A DNA stretch of 39,869 nucleotides from Trueperaceae bacterium (GCA_036381035.1 DASVDQ010000012.1:40001-79869), one strand, 5' to 3'; counted from the stretch's first letter, positions 16,755-24,720 are shown. Made by a program: numbers and translations. The notes: generated by a model from the sequence alone, not told the origin.

Positions 16755-18323
16755 ATGACCGACGCGCTGCTCGCCGCGGTGGCCGCGGACCACGGCACGC
16801 CCACCTACGTCTACGACCTCGACGTCGTCACCGACCGCTTCCGCCGCGTGGAGCGCGCGTTCCCCGGCGCCAGGGTCCACTACGCCGTCAAGGCCAACGC
16901 CCTGGGCCCGCTGCTCGCGCACCTGGCCGCGCTCGGCGCCCGCGCCGAGGCCCTCACGCTGGGCGAGCTGGAGCGCGCCCTGCGCGCCGGCTTCGCCCCG
17001 CGGGACGTCGTGCTCGGCGGTCCGGGCCACACGCCGGAGCTCGCCGCGCGCGCCGGCGCCGTCGGCGTCGGTCTGGTGAGCCTCGACTCGCGCGGCGCCT
17101 GGGAGGTCTGGCGCGGCGCCGACGCGCCGGACACGCGCTTCGTCGTGCGCCTCAACCCCGGCTTCGACCCGCGCACCCACGAGCACCTCGCCACCGGCGC
17201 CGCAGGCTCGAAGTTCGGCGTGCCGCCGGCGGAGGCCGTGGCCGTGGCCGAGGAGGTCGCGTCCACCGGCAGGCTGGCCGGCTTCCACGTGCACGCCGGC
17301 TCGATGGTCTCCGACCCCGCGGTGGCGCGCCTCGTGGCGGCGGCTCTGGAGCCCCTCTACGAGCGCTTCGCCGGCCTCGACCTCGTGGACTTCGGCGGCG
17401 GGTTCGCCGTGCCCGGTCCCGACCTCGCGGCGTTCGCCGAGCCCCTGCTGGGGTTCGCCGAGAGGTTCGGCGTCCAGCCGATCGTGGAGCCGGGTCGCTA
17501 CCTCGTCGCCGAGGCCGGCGTCCTGCTCACGCGCGTGCTGCACGTGAAGGAGGGCGGTCCGGTACGGCACGTGATCGCCGACGCCGGCATGGCCGACCTC
17601 CTCAGGCCGGCCCTCTACGGCGCCAGGCACCCCGTGCGGGTGGTGACGCCCGCGCACGAGGCGGCGGGCACGGGCGGCCAGGCGGCGGCCGGTCCCTCCG
17701 GCGGCGGGGCGACCCCGGTGGACGTCGACGGGCCGCTGTGCGAGAACGCCGACAGGCTGGCCAGGGACGTGACGCTGGAGGGGGTCGGCGCCGGGGCGCT
17801 GCTGGCCGTCGAGGTCGTCGGCGCCTACGGCTTCGCGATGGCCTCGAACTACGCCTCGAGCCTGCGGCCCGCCCAGGTCGTCGTGGCGGGCGGGCGGGCC
17901 ACCCTGGCCTCGCGCCGCGAGGGGCCGGAGGACCTGTGGCGGCTCGAGGCGCCCGTGGCGGCGCCCGCCGCCGGCGCGGGGGCGCGCGAGACGCTGGGCC
18001 GGCTGCTCGACAGCATGGACTCGCCGGCGCGCGCCGCCGCGGCCCTCCTCACGTCGGCCGCCGACCACCTGCGGCCGCGCCTCGGCACCCTGGAGGACCT
18101 CTCCCGAGCGTTCGCCAACGAGCTCTACAGCCCGCTCATCGGCGTGGGCGCCGGGGCCGTCAGGGACGTCGACGAGCGGGTCACGGACCACGGCGAGGTC
18201 GCCCGGGCCACAGTGGGCACGCCGCAGGGCGACTTCCTGGTCACGCTGGCGCGGCGCGCGGACGGCGGCGGGCCGGTCCGCTGGCTCGTCACCGGCCTGG
18301 CGCGCGACCTGCCGGGCGCCTAG
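16755..18323 (+). CDS. lysA: Diaminopimelate decarboxylase with an extra C-terminal domain
   Basis: 522 residues, about 100 longer than usual LysA (400-425). Residues 1-400 are a fold-III PLP decarboxylase: YAVKAN with the PLP lysine K46, HVHAGSM, DFGGGFAVPGPDL, EPGRYLVAEAG, then GPLCENADRLARD and GAYGFAMASNY, whose residues form the active site with the partner subunit. The enzyme makes L-lysine from meso-diaminopimelate. A Gly/Ala insert (about 300-318) precedes GPLCENAD. From about 405 to 522 is an added alpha/beta-looking domain (RAFANELYSPLIGVGAG, GEVARATVGTPQGDFLVTLA) that I do not recognise. The frame is open and codon bias continuous across the join, so it is a real fusion rather than a sequencing slip. 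Confidence 0.9.
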   Translation: MTDALLAAVAADHGTPTYVYDLDVVTDRFRRVERAFPGARVHYAVKANALGPLLAHLAALGARAEALTLGELERALRAGFAPRDVVLGGPGHTPELAARAGAVGVGLVSLDSRGAWEVWRGADAPDTRFVVRLNPGFDPRTHEHLATGAAGSKFGVPPAEAVAVAEEVASTGRLAGFHVHAGSMVSDPAVARLVAAALEPLYERFAGLDLVDFGGGFAVPGPDLAAFAEPLLGFAERFGVQPIVEPGRYLVAEAGVLLTRVLHVKEGGPVRHVIADAGMADLLRPALYGARHPVRVVTPAHEAAGTGGQAAAGPSGGGATPVDVDGPLCENADRLARDVTLEGVGAGALLAVEVVGAYGFAMASNYASSLRPAQVVVAGGRATLASRREGPEDLWRLEAPVAAPAAGAGARETLGRLLDSMDSPARAAAALLTSAADHLRPRLGTLEDLSRAFANELYSPLIGVGAGAVRDVDERVTDHGEVARATVGTPQGDFLVTLARRADGGGPVRWLVTGLARDLPGA

Positions 18324-18384
18324 GGGCCTGCCGGACGCTCAGGGGCGTCTCGGAAGCCTAGAGGCGCGCCGGACGCCCATGGGC
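18309..18384. repeat. Four tandem degenerate 19-base units at the end of lysA
   Basis: Unit 1 CTGCCGGGCGCCTAGGGGC (18309-18327, holds the lysA stop), unit 2 CTGCCGGACGCTCAGGGGC, unit 3 GTCTCGGAAGCCTAGAGGC and unit 4 GCGCCGGACGCCCATGGGC follow without gaps to 18384. The shared core is CGGacGCC..(G)GGC. Confidence 0.7.
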
Positions 18385-18389
18385 CTCGG

Positions 18390-18896
18390 CTACCGGACGA
18401 TCTCCACGTCGAGGCGCACGGGCACCTCGCCGCCCTCGCGCGCCCTCAGCGTCCCGCGGAACCGGTACGGCCCGGGGATGGCGCCCTCCGGCGCGGTGAT
18501 CTCGTACACGCTCCACAGCGCGTAGACGGTGCGCGGCGCGGCGGACATCCCGGACCCGCGCTCCGAGCTGCGCTCGGCGCGCACCAGGCGCAGCCCGAAG
18601 CTCCAGCCGTCTGGTACCCGCTCGACGTCCAGCGCGAACTGCCCCGAGAGGTCGCCGACCTCGGAGTCGTAGCCGCTCGGCACCCACAGGGCCGGCTGCA
18701 GGTCCGTCGGCTCCAGGTCGAGGTCGTCCAGCGCGTGGTCGAGCCGCACGTAGATCGTCTCGCCGCCGCGCAGGGTGGGCGTGCCGCCCGCCGCCGGGAA
18801 GGGGTTGCTGGCCGAGCTGCCCAGCGCCGCGGGCGCGCAGCCGCCCAGCGCGACCGCGACGGCCAGGGCCGCGGCGATAGGTGCGAGGTGACGCAT
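18390..18896 (-). CDS. Lipoprotein of unknown function
   Basis: 168 residues. The N-terminus MRHLAPIAAALAVAVALGGC is a lipoprotein signal with lipobox ALGGC, so C20 should be lipidated and the mature part anchored in the envelope. The rest is rich in beta-strand pattern (GETIYVRLDHAL, GPYRFRGTLRAREGG, VPVRLDVEIVR) and resembles a single beta-sandwich; no family is recognised. TAGCCT (18908-18903) ends 6 bases before the ATG. It is also 12 bases downstream of the gntR stop and may be read from both promoters. Confidence 0.82.
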   Translation of the reverse strand: MRHLAPIAAALAVAVALGGCAPAALGSSASNPFPAAGGTPTLRGGETIYVRLDHALDDLDLEPTDLQPALWVPSGYDSEVGDLSGQFALDVERVPDGWSFGLRLVRAERSSERGSGMSAAPRTVYALWSVYEITAPEGAIPGPYRFRGTLRAREGGEVPVRLDVEIVR

Positions 18897-18908
18897 GCCA
18901 GGAGGCTA

Positions 18909-19565
18909 TCAGAAGCCGCCGCGCCGCTTGCCCTCCCGCGAAGACAGCTCCCTGATGCGCTCGAGGGCCTCGAGCCTGTGCTGCCTCATGGCCTGGTACA
19001 CGGCGCCGGCGTCGCGCCAGCGGATGAGGCGCCACACGCGCCTCAGCACGTGCTCGCTGCCGCGCTGCACCGACCCGCAGCGGTGCACGCGGTGGAAGCG
19101 CCGGGAGACCTCGCGGAGCTCCAGGATCGTGTCGACGAGCATGCGGTTGGGGACGGCCTCGAAGAGGACGTCGTGGAACGCGTAGTAGTCGGCGCCGAAG
19201 GCGTCCGGGTCGCCGCCGTCGAGGTCGTCGCGCATGGCGTCGAGCAGCGAGCCCATGCGGGCGAGCTGGTCCTCCGAGACGAACGGCGTCGCGTCCCTGG
19301 CGGCGAGCGGCTCCAGCGCCAGCCTCAGCTCGTAGGCCCACACGCCCTGCTCCCACGGGAGCGTCGTGACCTCCACCCTGGTGTGCGGCTTGAGCTCGAC
19401 CAGGCCCTCGGTCTCGAGCTGCCTCACGGCCTCGCGCACCGGTATGGGGCTGACCCCGAAGCGGCTGGCCACCTGCGAGAAGACTAGCCTGGTGCCGGGG
19501 CGTAGTCGTCCCTGCACTATCTCCTCACGCAGCGATTCGTAGACGTACTGCGCTTTGGTCCTCAC
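18909..19565 (-). CDS. GntR-family regulator, FCD (FadR-like) subfamily
   Basis: 218 residues from GTG 19565, which has a GGGGGA site just upstream; an in-frame GTG at 19586 is the alternative. The N-terminal winged helix (about 5-70) shows YVYESLREEIVQGRLRPGTRL and FGVSPIPVREAVRQLETEGLV, the GntR recognition helix. Residues from about 80 on are the all-helical FCD ligand domain, with AFHDVLFEAVPNRMLVDTI and HRLEALERI giving metal-ligand-type Asp and His positions. Its effector is unknown. The only gene in line is the lipoprotein, so that is the first candidate target. Confidence 0.88.
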   Translation of the reverse strand: MRTKAQYVYESLREEIVQGRLRPGTRLVFSQVASRFGVSPIPVREAVRQLETEGLVELKPHTRVEVTTLPWEQGVWAYELRLALEPLAARDATPFVSEDQLARMGSLLDAMRDDLDGGDPDAFGADYYAFHDVLFEAVPNRMLVDTILELREVSRRFHRVHRCGSVQRGSEHVLRRVWRLIRWRDAGAVYQAMRQHRLEALERIRELSSREGKRRGGF

Positions 19566-19801
19566 TGGTCCCCCCGGACCCACCACGGCTGGACCCGGTA
19601 GGCCACGTGCCCCCGTGGTTCCTCTAGGCCGCGGTGTAACCCTTGGCGTTGGCGGATGCTAGCACCGCGGTAGCGCCTGGGTTAACGCTGTACGTCACCA
19701 GCGGTACAAAGCGTGCCATCATCGCGGCGACGCCGCGTAGCCGCCCGCGGCCACCGAGCCGGATGGACGATAGAGGACCCCGCCTGCCGCTGCCTGTCGC
19801 G

Positions 19802-20404
19802 ATGAGCGACAGTCGCCTCCGCCTGCTGCGCGAGGTGCTGCTCAGCCGCGACAAGGGCGCCACCGCGGAGGAGCTCTCGGCGGCGCTGGGGGTCAGCCGC
19901 ACCGCCGTCACCCAGCAGCTCGCCACGCTGGAGCGCGACGGGCTCGTGAGGAAGAGCGGCCGGCGCGCCACCGGCGGGCGTCCCAGCCGCACCTACGCCC
20001 TCACCGACGCCGGCCGCGAGACGTTCCCGCGACGCTACGCGCTCTTCGCCGCCTCGCTGCTGCGGCACGCCGGCGACCTCTTCGGCGAGGAGGGGCTGTC
20101 CGCCCTCCTGGAGCGCATGGCAGCCGAGGTGGCGGAGAACGCCAGGCCCCGCCTGGAGGGCAAGGTGGGCGGCGAGAGGAAGGCCGAGGTCGTGAGGATC
20201 CTCAACGAGCTCGGCTACGAGGCGGCCGTGACGGAGGACGGCGGCATCGAGGCCGTGAACTGCGTCTTCAGCCACGTCGCGCTGACCAGCCGCGCGGCCT
20301 GCCGCTTCGACGCCGTGCTGCTCGCCAGCCTCCTCGGCGAGGACGTCGCGCAGGTGTCTTGCCTGGCCGACGGCGAGGGCTGCTGTCGCTTCGACACGAC
20401 CTGA
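19802..20404 (+). CDS. SufR-like ArsR/DeoR-type regulator with C-terminal cysteines
   Basis: 200 residues from ATG 19802; an in-frame ATG at 19763 would add 13 residues, and neither has a clear ribosome site. Residues 5-75 form a winged helix (GATAEELSAALGVSRTAVTQ, RDGLVRKSGRRATGGRPSRTY with the wing). The C-terminal domain (about 95-200) is that of COG2345/SufR-type proteins and ends with NC-x12-C-x19-C-x6-CC. In cyanobacterial SufR, cysteines here hold an Fe-S cluster that controls the suf operon. The first spacing (C-x12-C) matches; the others differ. No suf gene is in the window. It lies upstream of the manganese-riboswitch terC gene in the same orientation. Confidence 0.82.
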   Translation: MSDSRLRLLREVLLSRDKGATAEELSAALGVSRTAVTQQLATLERDGLVRKSGRRATGGRPSRTYALTDAGRETFPRRYALFAASLLRHAGDLFGEEGLSALLERMAAEVAENARPRLEGKVGGERKAEVVRILNELGYEAAVTEDGGIEAVNCVFSHVALTSRAACRFDAVLLASLLGEDVAQVSCLADGEGCCRFDTT

Positions 20405-20510
20405 GCCCAGGTCGGCGGGCGTGACCGCGAGCTCCCCCGCCATCGGCGCCGAACCCGCCCCCCGAGCTCGCGCCGCGTCGCCCGCGTCGCGCGCCCCGGC
20501 CGCGAACGTG

Positions 20511-20516
20511 TACGAT
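20511..20516 (+). promoter_or_regulatory. -10 element before the manganese riboswitch
   Basis: TACGAT fits TANNNT, with transcription expected to begin near 20523, just before the first riboswitch stem. No convincing -35 is visible. Confidence 0.5.
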
Positions 20517-20525
20517 GTGCCCTCG

Positions 20526-20638
20526 TGTAGGGGGAGTAGCCCCCCGGCTCGGCCGGGCGTCCGCCTCCGTCAGCACGGTCGCTAGTGGCGACCCGGGAGC
20601 GGATGACGTGTGAGTTCCCACGCAGGCAAGACCCTAAC
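20526..20638 (+). promoter_or_regulatory. yybP-ykoY manganese riboswitch
   Basis: The two hallmark conserved strings are present: GGGGGAGTAGCC (20530-20541) and GGCAAGACCCTAAC (20625-20638), the family forms being GGGGAGUAGC and GCAAGACC. Stem P1 pairs TAGGG (20528-20532) with CCCTA (20632-20636). Inside are the hairpin CCGGC-TCG-GCCGG and CGTG...CACG arms. The class binds Mn2+ and turns on metal-export genes. The ribosome site GGGAGG (20639-20644) directly follows P1, so control of translation is plausible. The downstream gene is terC, the classic partner. Confidence 0.9.
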
Positions 20639-20649
20639 GGGAGGCTGTA

Positions 20650-21612
20650 GTGGATCTTCCGTTGTGGGCCTGGCTCGCCTTCGTGGCGGGCGTGCTGATC
20701 CTGTTGGCGCTCGACCTTGGCATCTTCCACCGCAAGGCGCACGTCGTGCGGGTCAGGGAGGCGGCGTTCTGGACGGCCGTGTGGGTCACGCTCTCGCTGG
20801 CGTTCGGCTACGTCATCAGCCGCTGGCTCGGCCCGCAGAAGGCCGTCGAGTACCTGACCGGCTACGTGCTCGAGTGGTCTCTGGCCGTCGACAACATCTT
20901 CGTCTTCGTCCTCGTCTTCAACTTCTTCCGCACCCCGTTCAAGTACCAGCAGCGCGCGCTGCTCTGGGGCGTGCTCGGCGCGCTGGCCATGCGCGGGATC
21001 ATGATCGGCGTGGGCGTGACGCTGATCCAGACCTTCCACTGGGTCCTCTACGTCTTCGGCGCGTTCCTCCTGTTCACCGGCCTGCGCATGCTGCTGAGCA
21101 GGGACGACCAGGAGACCGACCTCTCCGCCAACCCCGCCCTCAAGCTCGCGCGGCGGTTCCTCAGGGTCTCGCCGGACTACGACGGGCAGAGGTTCTTCAC
21201 GGTGGTGGACGGGGTGCGCATGGCGACGCCCCTGCTGCTGGTGCTCGTCGTCATCGACTTCGCCGACGTGATCTTCGCCGTCGACTCGATCCCCGCGATC
21301 TTCGCCGTCACCACCGACCCGTTCATCGTGTTCACGTCGAACGCCATGGCGGTCCTGGGCCTGCGCAGCATGTACTTCCTGCTCGCCAACATCGTGCACC
21401 GCTTCGCCTACCTGCAGGCGGGCCTGGCCGTGATCCTCAGCTACATCGGCGTGAAGATGCTCCTGCTCGACCTCGTGCACATCCCCACGGCCGTCTCGCT
21501 GGGCGTGGTCGTGGGCATCCTGGGCATCAGCATCCTCGCCTCTCTCCTCTTCGGCAAGCCGAACGAGGCGCTGCGGAGCCAGGTCGACGAGCGGGAGGCG
21601 GCGGCGGGGTAG
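20650..21612 (+). CDS. TerC-family membrane protein, Alx/YkoY branch (terC2)
   Basis: 320 residues from GTG 20650, which is 5 bases after GGGAGG. About eight to nine hydrophobic segments. The two metal-type acidic motifs are LEWSLAVDNIFVFVLVF near residues 75-91 and VIFAVDSIPAIFAVTTDPF near 208-226, followed by SNAMAVLGLRSMYFLL. This is the Alx/YkoY signature; in E. coli and Bacillus these proteins export Mn2+ or help load it into exported enzymes. With the riboswitch upstream the gene is almost certainly induced by Mn2+ excess. The stop-codon region is partly repeated 60 bases downstream. Confidence 0.93.
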   Translation: MDLPLWAWLAFVAGVLILLALDLGIFHRKAHVVRVREAAFWTAVWVTLSLAFGYVISRWLGPQKAVEYLTGYVLEWSLAVDNIFVFVLVFNFFRTPFKYQQRALLWGVLGALAMRGIMIGVGVTLIQTFHWVLYVFGAFLLFTGLRMLLSRDDQETDLSANPALKLARRFLRVSPDYDGQRFFTVVDGVRMATPLLLVLVVIDFADVIFAVDSIPAIFAVTTDPFIVFTSNAMAVLGLRSMYFLLANIVHRFAYLQAGLAVILSYIGVKMLLLDLVHIPTAVSLGVVVGILGISILASLLFGKPNEALRSQVDEREAAAG

Positions 21613-21673
21613 CTACCTGGTCACGCTCGACGCGGTTCAGGCTCGTGACTGGCGGAGGCGGCGGCGGGCTAGC
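21594..21673. repeat. Near-exact 20-base repeat spanning the terC2 stop
   Basis: GGAGGCGGCGGCGGGGTAGC (21594-21613, contains the stop TAG) recurs with one mismatch at 21654-21673, a 60-base period. The word is of low complexity, so chance is not excluded. Confidence 0.5.
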
Positions 21674-21744
21674 GCGCCGGTGCCGGCCCTCGGCGGCCCG
21701 CGCTCGCACCGCGAGCGTCACTGAAGGATGACGGCGCGTCACAA

Positions 21745-21750
21745 TATAGT
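21745..21750 (+). promoter_or_regulatory. -10 element of the unknown membrane protein gene
   Basis: TATAGT in a locally AT-rich patch (CACAATATAGTC) 35 bases before the ATG at 21786. It is closer to the TATAAT consensus than most -10 boxes in the window. Confidence 0.5.
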
Positions 21751-21785
21751 CTGACCTCGACTACAGCTCGGCTGGGGGTGGGTCG

Positions 21786-23525
21786 ATGGGCTCTGCGGCA
21801 GAGACAGGGGTTCGAGCCGTCGTGGTACGGCTCGCGAGGGTGATCGTGCCGCTCGCGCTGGGCGCCGGACTGCTCTTCGTGGTCCCGACGTCGGGAGCAC
21901 AACGGGAACCGTCGGCGCCTGACTCGACCGCCACCGCGGCCAAGCCGCCGAAGCTCAACGTGCTGCCCGCGAACGTCATCCTCAGGCTGACGGCGGACCC
22001 GTGGCGGAGCACATCGCCCGTCGCCTCGACAGTCACGCTGGTGGCCTGGGAGGGCCCAGTCGAGCGGAGCGAGGACGCGGCGGCCGAAGGGACCGAGCGG
22101 GCGCCCGAAGGCGCGGATGCCGACGGGACGACGCAGGTGCCAGACGGCCAGGCGTCGGCGAGCGTGGTGCCCCACTTCGCGCCGCCCCCGGTCCAGACGG
22201 TAGCGCTCTCGCTGCAGGTGCCCGGGAGGGCGTGCCCGGCGGCGGTCGCGGGCGGTCCCCTACCCGTCCGGCTCACCTGCTTCGACGTCACGGCCACACT
22301 GAACGGGTCGGCGCAACAAGCCAGCCAGGGCGAGAAGGCCGACGAGGCAGGTGACGCGACCTCTGAAGAGCGAGGGTCGGAGGGTGATGCCGAGAAGGCC
22401 GCTGCCTGGCAGCGCATCGTTGCTGTCTGGCGGGGCGTCCGCGGCCTCTGGAACGACTTCTGGAAGCACTTCTGGACCGTTCCCGTGGGCACCTTCGCCG
22501 GCTCCGTGGTCGTCTCCTCGGCAGGCGAGGACTCCACGATCCCTGTCACCGTGCAGGTGGAGCGTCCGCTCTCCCACCTCCTGCTCGTGGTCGCCCTCGG
22601 CGTCCTGGTGGCCTCGGCCGCGCTCGGTCTGATCCGCGACGGCATCCCGAGCCTCCGCTGGCGTCAGTGGCGCAGCCGGCTGCTGACGTGGGTCGACGAC
22701 GCCTCCGAGTGGGCGACCTGGCCCGGCGACAAGGACCCTCTTGCAGCCCAGGACGAGGTCGATGCCCTCTGGATCGTGGTGGAGGCGCTCGAAGCGGCAG
22801 GGTTGGCACCTCCTGCGAGCGCGGCGGACTGGTCGACGCTGGAGGGCGAGTACAGGAAGGCTCTGCGAGCGAGGTCGCTGGGCCTCGAGGTCACGAGGCG
22901 AAGAAGAGCCGGTCTCGGCGATCCGCAGCTGCTCCGGGAGGCGTTCGTCCACCTCGTCGCGGGCGAGCTCCATAGGGCGGAGGTCGCGCTACAGCGGGCC
23001 GAGGTGCGGCGTCCCAGGGTGGCCCGGACGGCCTCGGAGTCCCGCGGTCGGCGTGTTCCTTGGAGCGCGATCTGGCTCGCCGTCCTCGCCGCGGCCACCG
23101 TGGTCGCGGTCGTGGTGGTCTCGCGGCCCGTCTCGGCGAGCCGGGACCTGGTCAGGACCGGCTCGGAGTGGTGGCTCATCGCGGTCGGGACGCTCGTCGT
23201 CGCTGCGATCGTGCTGCGGCTGCTCTGGCGAGTAGCGAGGGACTGGTGGCCGTCCGTCCGCCGCATGATCGCGGCCCGCGGCTACGGGTTGGCCCACGGG
23301 TTCGCCCGGCGGCTCACATGGCTGCTGAGCTTCGGCATCGCGACCCTAGTGATCGTCGCCGTCAACTACAAGCCCGGTGACGCCCCGTGGGGCACACGCC
23401 TGGACCTCTTGGTGGCGTTCATGTGGGGGATCACGGCGCATGGCCTGGTGGAAGGGCTTGCCGACTTCGGCAAGGTCTTCGGCGGCGGCTCGACAGCCGC
23501 GGGGAACGCGGGGGCCAAGGCCTAG
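21786..23525 (+). CDS. Multi-pass membrane protein of unknown function, possibly acquired
   Basis: 579 residues; the ATG follows a GGGGGTGGG site. I recognise no family. Residues 11-33 are a signal anchor or signal peptide ending VVPTSGA. Residues 38-255 are probably extracytoplasmic, with beta-type strands, an acidic low-complexity stretch (about 93-125) and two cysteines (in RACPAAV and RLTCFDV) that could bond. A membrane helix at about 262-282 is followed by a roughly 140-residue helical cytosolic part (DEVDALWIVVEALEAAGL, LLREAFVHLVAGELHRAEVA). Three or four more helices lie near 426-446, 462-484, 511-528 and 539-557. Codons such as GAA, ACA, GCA and CCT are commoner than in neighbours, hinting at transfer. 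It stands alone between terC2 and the convergent DinB gene. Confidence 0.8.
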   Translation: MGSAAETGVRAVVVRLARVIVPLALGAGLLFVVPTSGAQREPSAPDSTATAAKPPKLNVLPANVILRLTADPWRSTSPVASTVTLVAWEGPVERSEDAAAEGTERAPEGADADGTTQVPDGQASASVVPHFAPPPVQTVALSLQVPGRACPAAVAGGPLPVRLTCFDVTATLNGSAQQASQGEKADEAGDATSEERGSEGDAEKAAAWQRIVAVWRGVRGLWNDFWKHFWTVPVGTFAGSVVVSSAGEDSTIPVTVQVERPLSHLLLVVALGVLVASAALGLIRDGIPSLRWRQWRSRLLTWVDDASEWATWPGDKDPLAAQDEVDALWIVVEALEAAGLAPPASAADWSTLEGEYRKALRARSLGLEVTRRRRAGLGDPQLLREAFVHLVAGELHRAEVALQRAEVRRPRVARTASESRGRRVPWSAIWLAVLAAATVVAVVVVSRPVSASRDLVRTGSEWWLIAVGTLVVAAIVLRLLWRVARDWWPSVRRMIAARGYGLAHGFARRLTWLLSFGIATLVIVAVNYKPGDAPWGTRLDLLVAFMWGITAHGLVEGLADFGKVFGGGSTAAGNAGAKA

Positions 23526-23548
23526 GTCCCACAGGGTCCACCTGCGCG

Positions 23549-23562
23549 GGCCGGTCTCGGCC
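23549..23562. terminator. Small hairpin between convergent genes
   Basis: GGCCG, loop GTCT, CGGCC in the 67-base gap between two convergent stops; flanking CCTGCG and CGCAGG can extend the pairing around it. No T-run. Confidence 0.25.
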
Positions 23563-23592
23563 AGTCCACCCCGCCAGTGTCGCAGGCCCTCG

Positions 23593-24078
23593 CTAGTCCG
23601 TCACTTCCCGCGCCCGCAGCACGGTGTGGAACTGCCTCACGGCGCCGAGGTGGTAGGCGGAGTGGGTGACGGCCGCCATCACGACCTCGACGTGGGCTTG
23701 GCCCCAGTCCGCGTCCGCCTCGAGCAGGGCCACGACCTCCTCGTACGCCTCGCGCAGCCGGCGCCGCAGGTCGTCCCACGCGGGCGCGTCGACCTTGCTC
23801 ACGACCCAGCTCTCCTTCCAGTCGACACGGCCCAGGGAACGACCCTTCAGCTCGGCCATGACGACGTCGAGGTAGAAGACCGTGTGGAAGGTATGCGCCG
23901 CGATCGTCGTGCCGCCGGGCACGATCGGCACGGACGCGTCCTCGGCCGACAGCCCCTCGAGCGAGGGGAACCAGCCGGTGCACCTGTCGAGGTAGACGTT
24001 GCCGCCCTTGTCGCGGCTCGGGAAGGTCTCCTCGAGCATCACGAAAGCCGTCTCCTTGAGGGACTCCAGCAGAGCCAC
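23593..24078 (-). CDS. DinB-superfamily protein
   Basis: 161 residues from GTG 24078, with AAGGAG 8 bases upstream. This is a four-helix DinB-type protein: TTIAAHTFHTVFYLDVVM supplies the first conserved histidine helix and AVTHSAYHLGAVRQFHTVL the HxxxHxGQ-like second metal site. Family members bind a divalent metal and include thiol-dependent transferases (bacillithiol, mycothiol); most are uncharacterised and the name comes from a damage-inducible Bacillus gene. It lies 11 bases after the YdeI-like gene on the same strand, probably one transcript. Confidence 0.82.
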   Translation of the reverse strand: MALLESLKETAFVMLEETFPSRDKGGNVYLDRCTGWFPSLEGLSAEDASVPIVPGGTTIAAHTFHTVFYLDVVMAELKGRSLGRVDWKESWVVSKVDAPAWDDLRRRLREAYEEVVALLEADADWGQAHVEVVMAAVTHSAYHLGAVRQFHTVLRAREVTD

Positions 24079-24089
24079 GCGTCACTCCT

Positions 24090-24689
24090 TCACAGCCCGC
24101 GCTGGGGGTAGAGGGCCTCGCCGCGCGCGAGCATGGCGACGAAGTCGGCGATCTTCCTCCGCCGGCCAGCCTCGGTCTTGAGCTGGTGCAGGCGGAACGC
24201 CAGAGCGTACCGGTTCTGGGAGTTCAGCTTCTCGAAGGTCGCTCGTGCCCGCGGGTCCGCCCGGATCGCGGCCATGAGGTCCTCCGGGAGCTCCATGCCC
24301 TGCTGACCGGAGTAGGCGTTCTGCCAGCGGCCGTCGGCCTTGGCCGCCTCCACGTGCCTCAGGCCGTGCTCGGTCATGAGGCCGGCGGCCACGAGCCTCT
24401 CGACGTTCTGCACGTTGATCTTGCTCCAGACGCTCTTCGGGCGCCTAGGCGTGAAGCGTTGCAGGAAGCTCCTGTCGTCGTGGCCCTTGCGGATGCCGTC
24501 GATCCAGCCCCAGCAGAGAGCGGCGTCGATGGCCTCCTTCTGGGTCACGGAGGGTAACCCAGAGCCGACCTTGTGCATCTTCACCCAGACCTCGTCCGCG
24601 GTGGCGTGGTTCTCACGCAGCCACTCGTAGAACGCGGCGAAGTCGACGAACTCGCGGACCTTCGTGGGGTCGACCTTCACGGCGGGCAC
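24090..24689 (-). CDS. YdeI/OmpD-associated family protein
   Basis: 199 residues from GTG 24689. The pattern FYEWLRENHATADEVWVKMHK, EAIDAALCWGWIDGIRKG, FTPRRPKSVWSKIN and the C-terminal RYALAFRLHQLKTEAGRRRKI...FVAMLARGE is that of the YdeI/YdhG-type protein family (COG4430). Its molecular function is not established; Bacillus YdeI has been tied to antimicrobial-peptide resistance. CACTAT (24701-24696) ends 6 bases before the start, a leaderless layout. First gene of a two-gene unit with the DinB-like gene. Confidence 0.85.
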   Translation of the reverse strand: MPAVKVDPTKVREFVDFAAFYEWLRENHATADEVWVKMHKVGSGLPSVTQKEAIDAALCWGWIDGIRKGHDDRSFLQRFTPRRPKSVWSKINVQNVERLVAAGLMTEHGLRHVEAAKADGRWQNAYSGQQGMELPEDLMAAIRADPRARATFEKLNSQNRYALAFRLHQLKTEAGRRRKIADFVAMLARGEALYPQRGL

Positions 24690-24720
24690 CGGCCCATAGT
24701 GCCACGCGTCCGCCGAACGT

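Noticed and set aside
18309-18384. CRISPR array
   Set aside because: Units are contiguous without spacers, only 19 bases long and degenerate; no cas gene is present.
19631-19688. Inverted GTAACCC / GGGTTAAC pair as a GntR operator
   Set aside because: The arms are imperfect and about 38 bases apart, too loose for the short GntR half-site spacing; kept only as a weak hint.
21594-21673. Mobile-element target duplication after terC2
   Set aside because: The repeated word is GGC/GGCGG low-complexity with one mismatch, and nothing resembling an insertion element lies between the copies.
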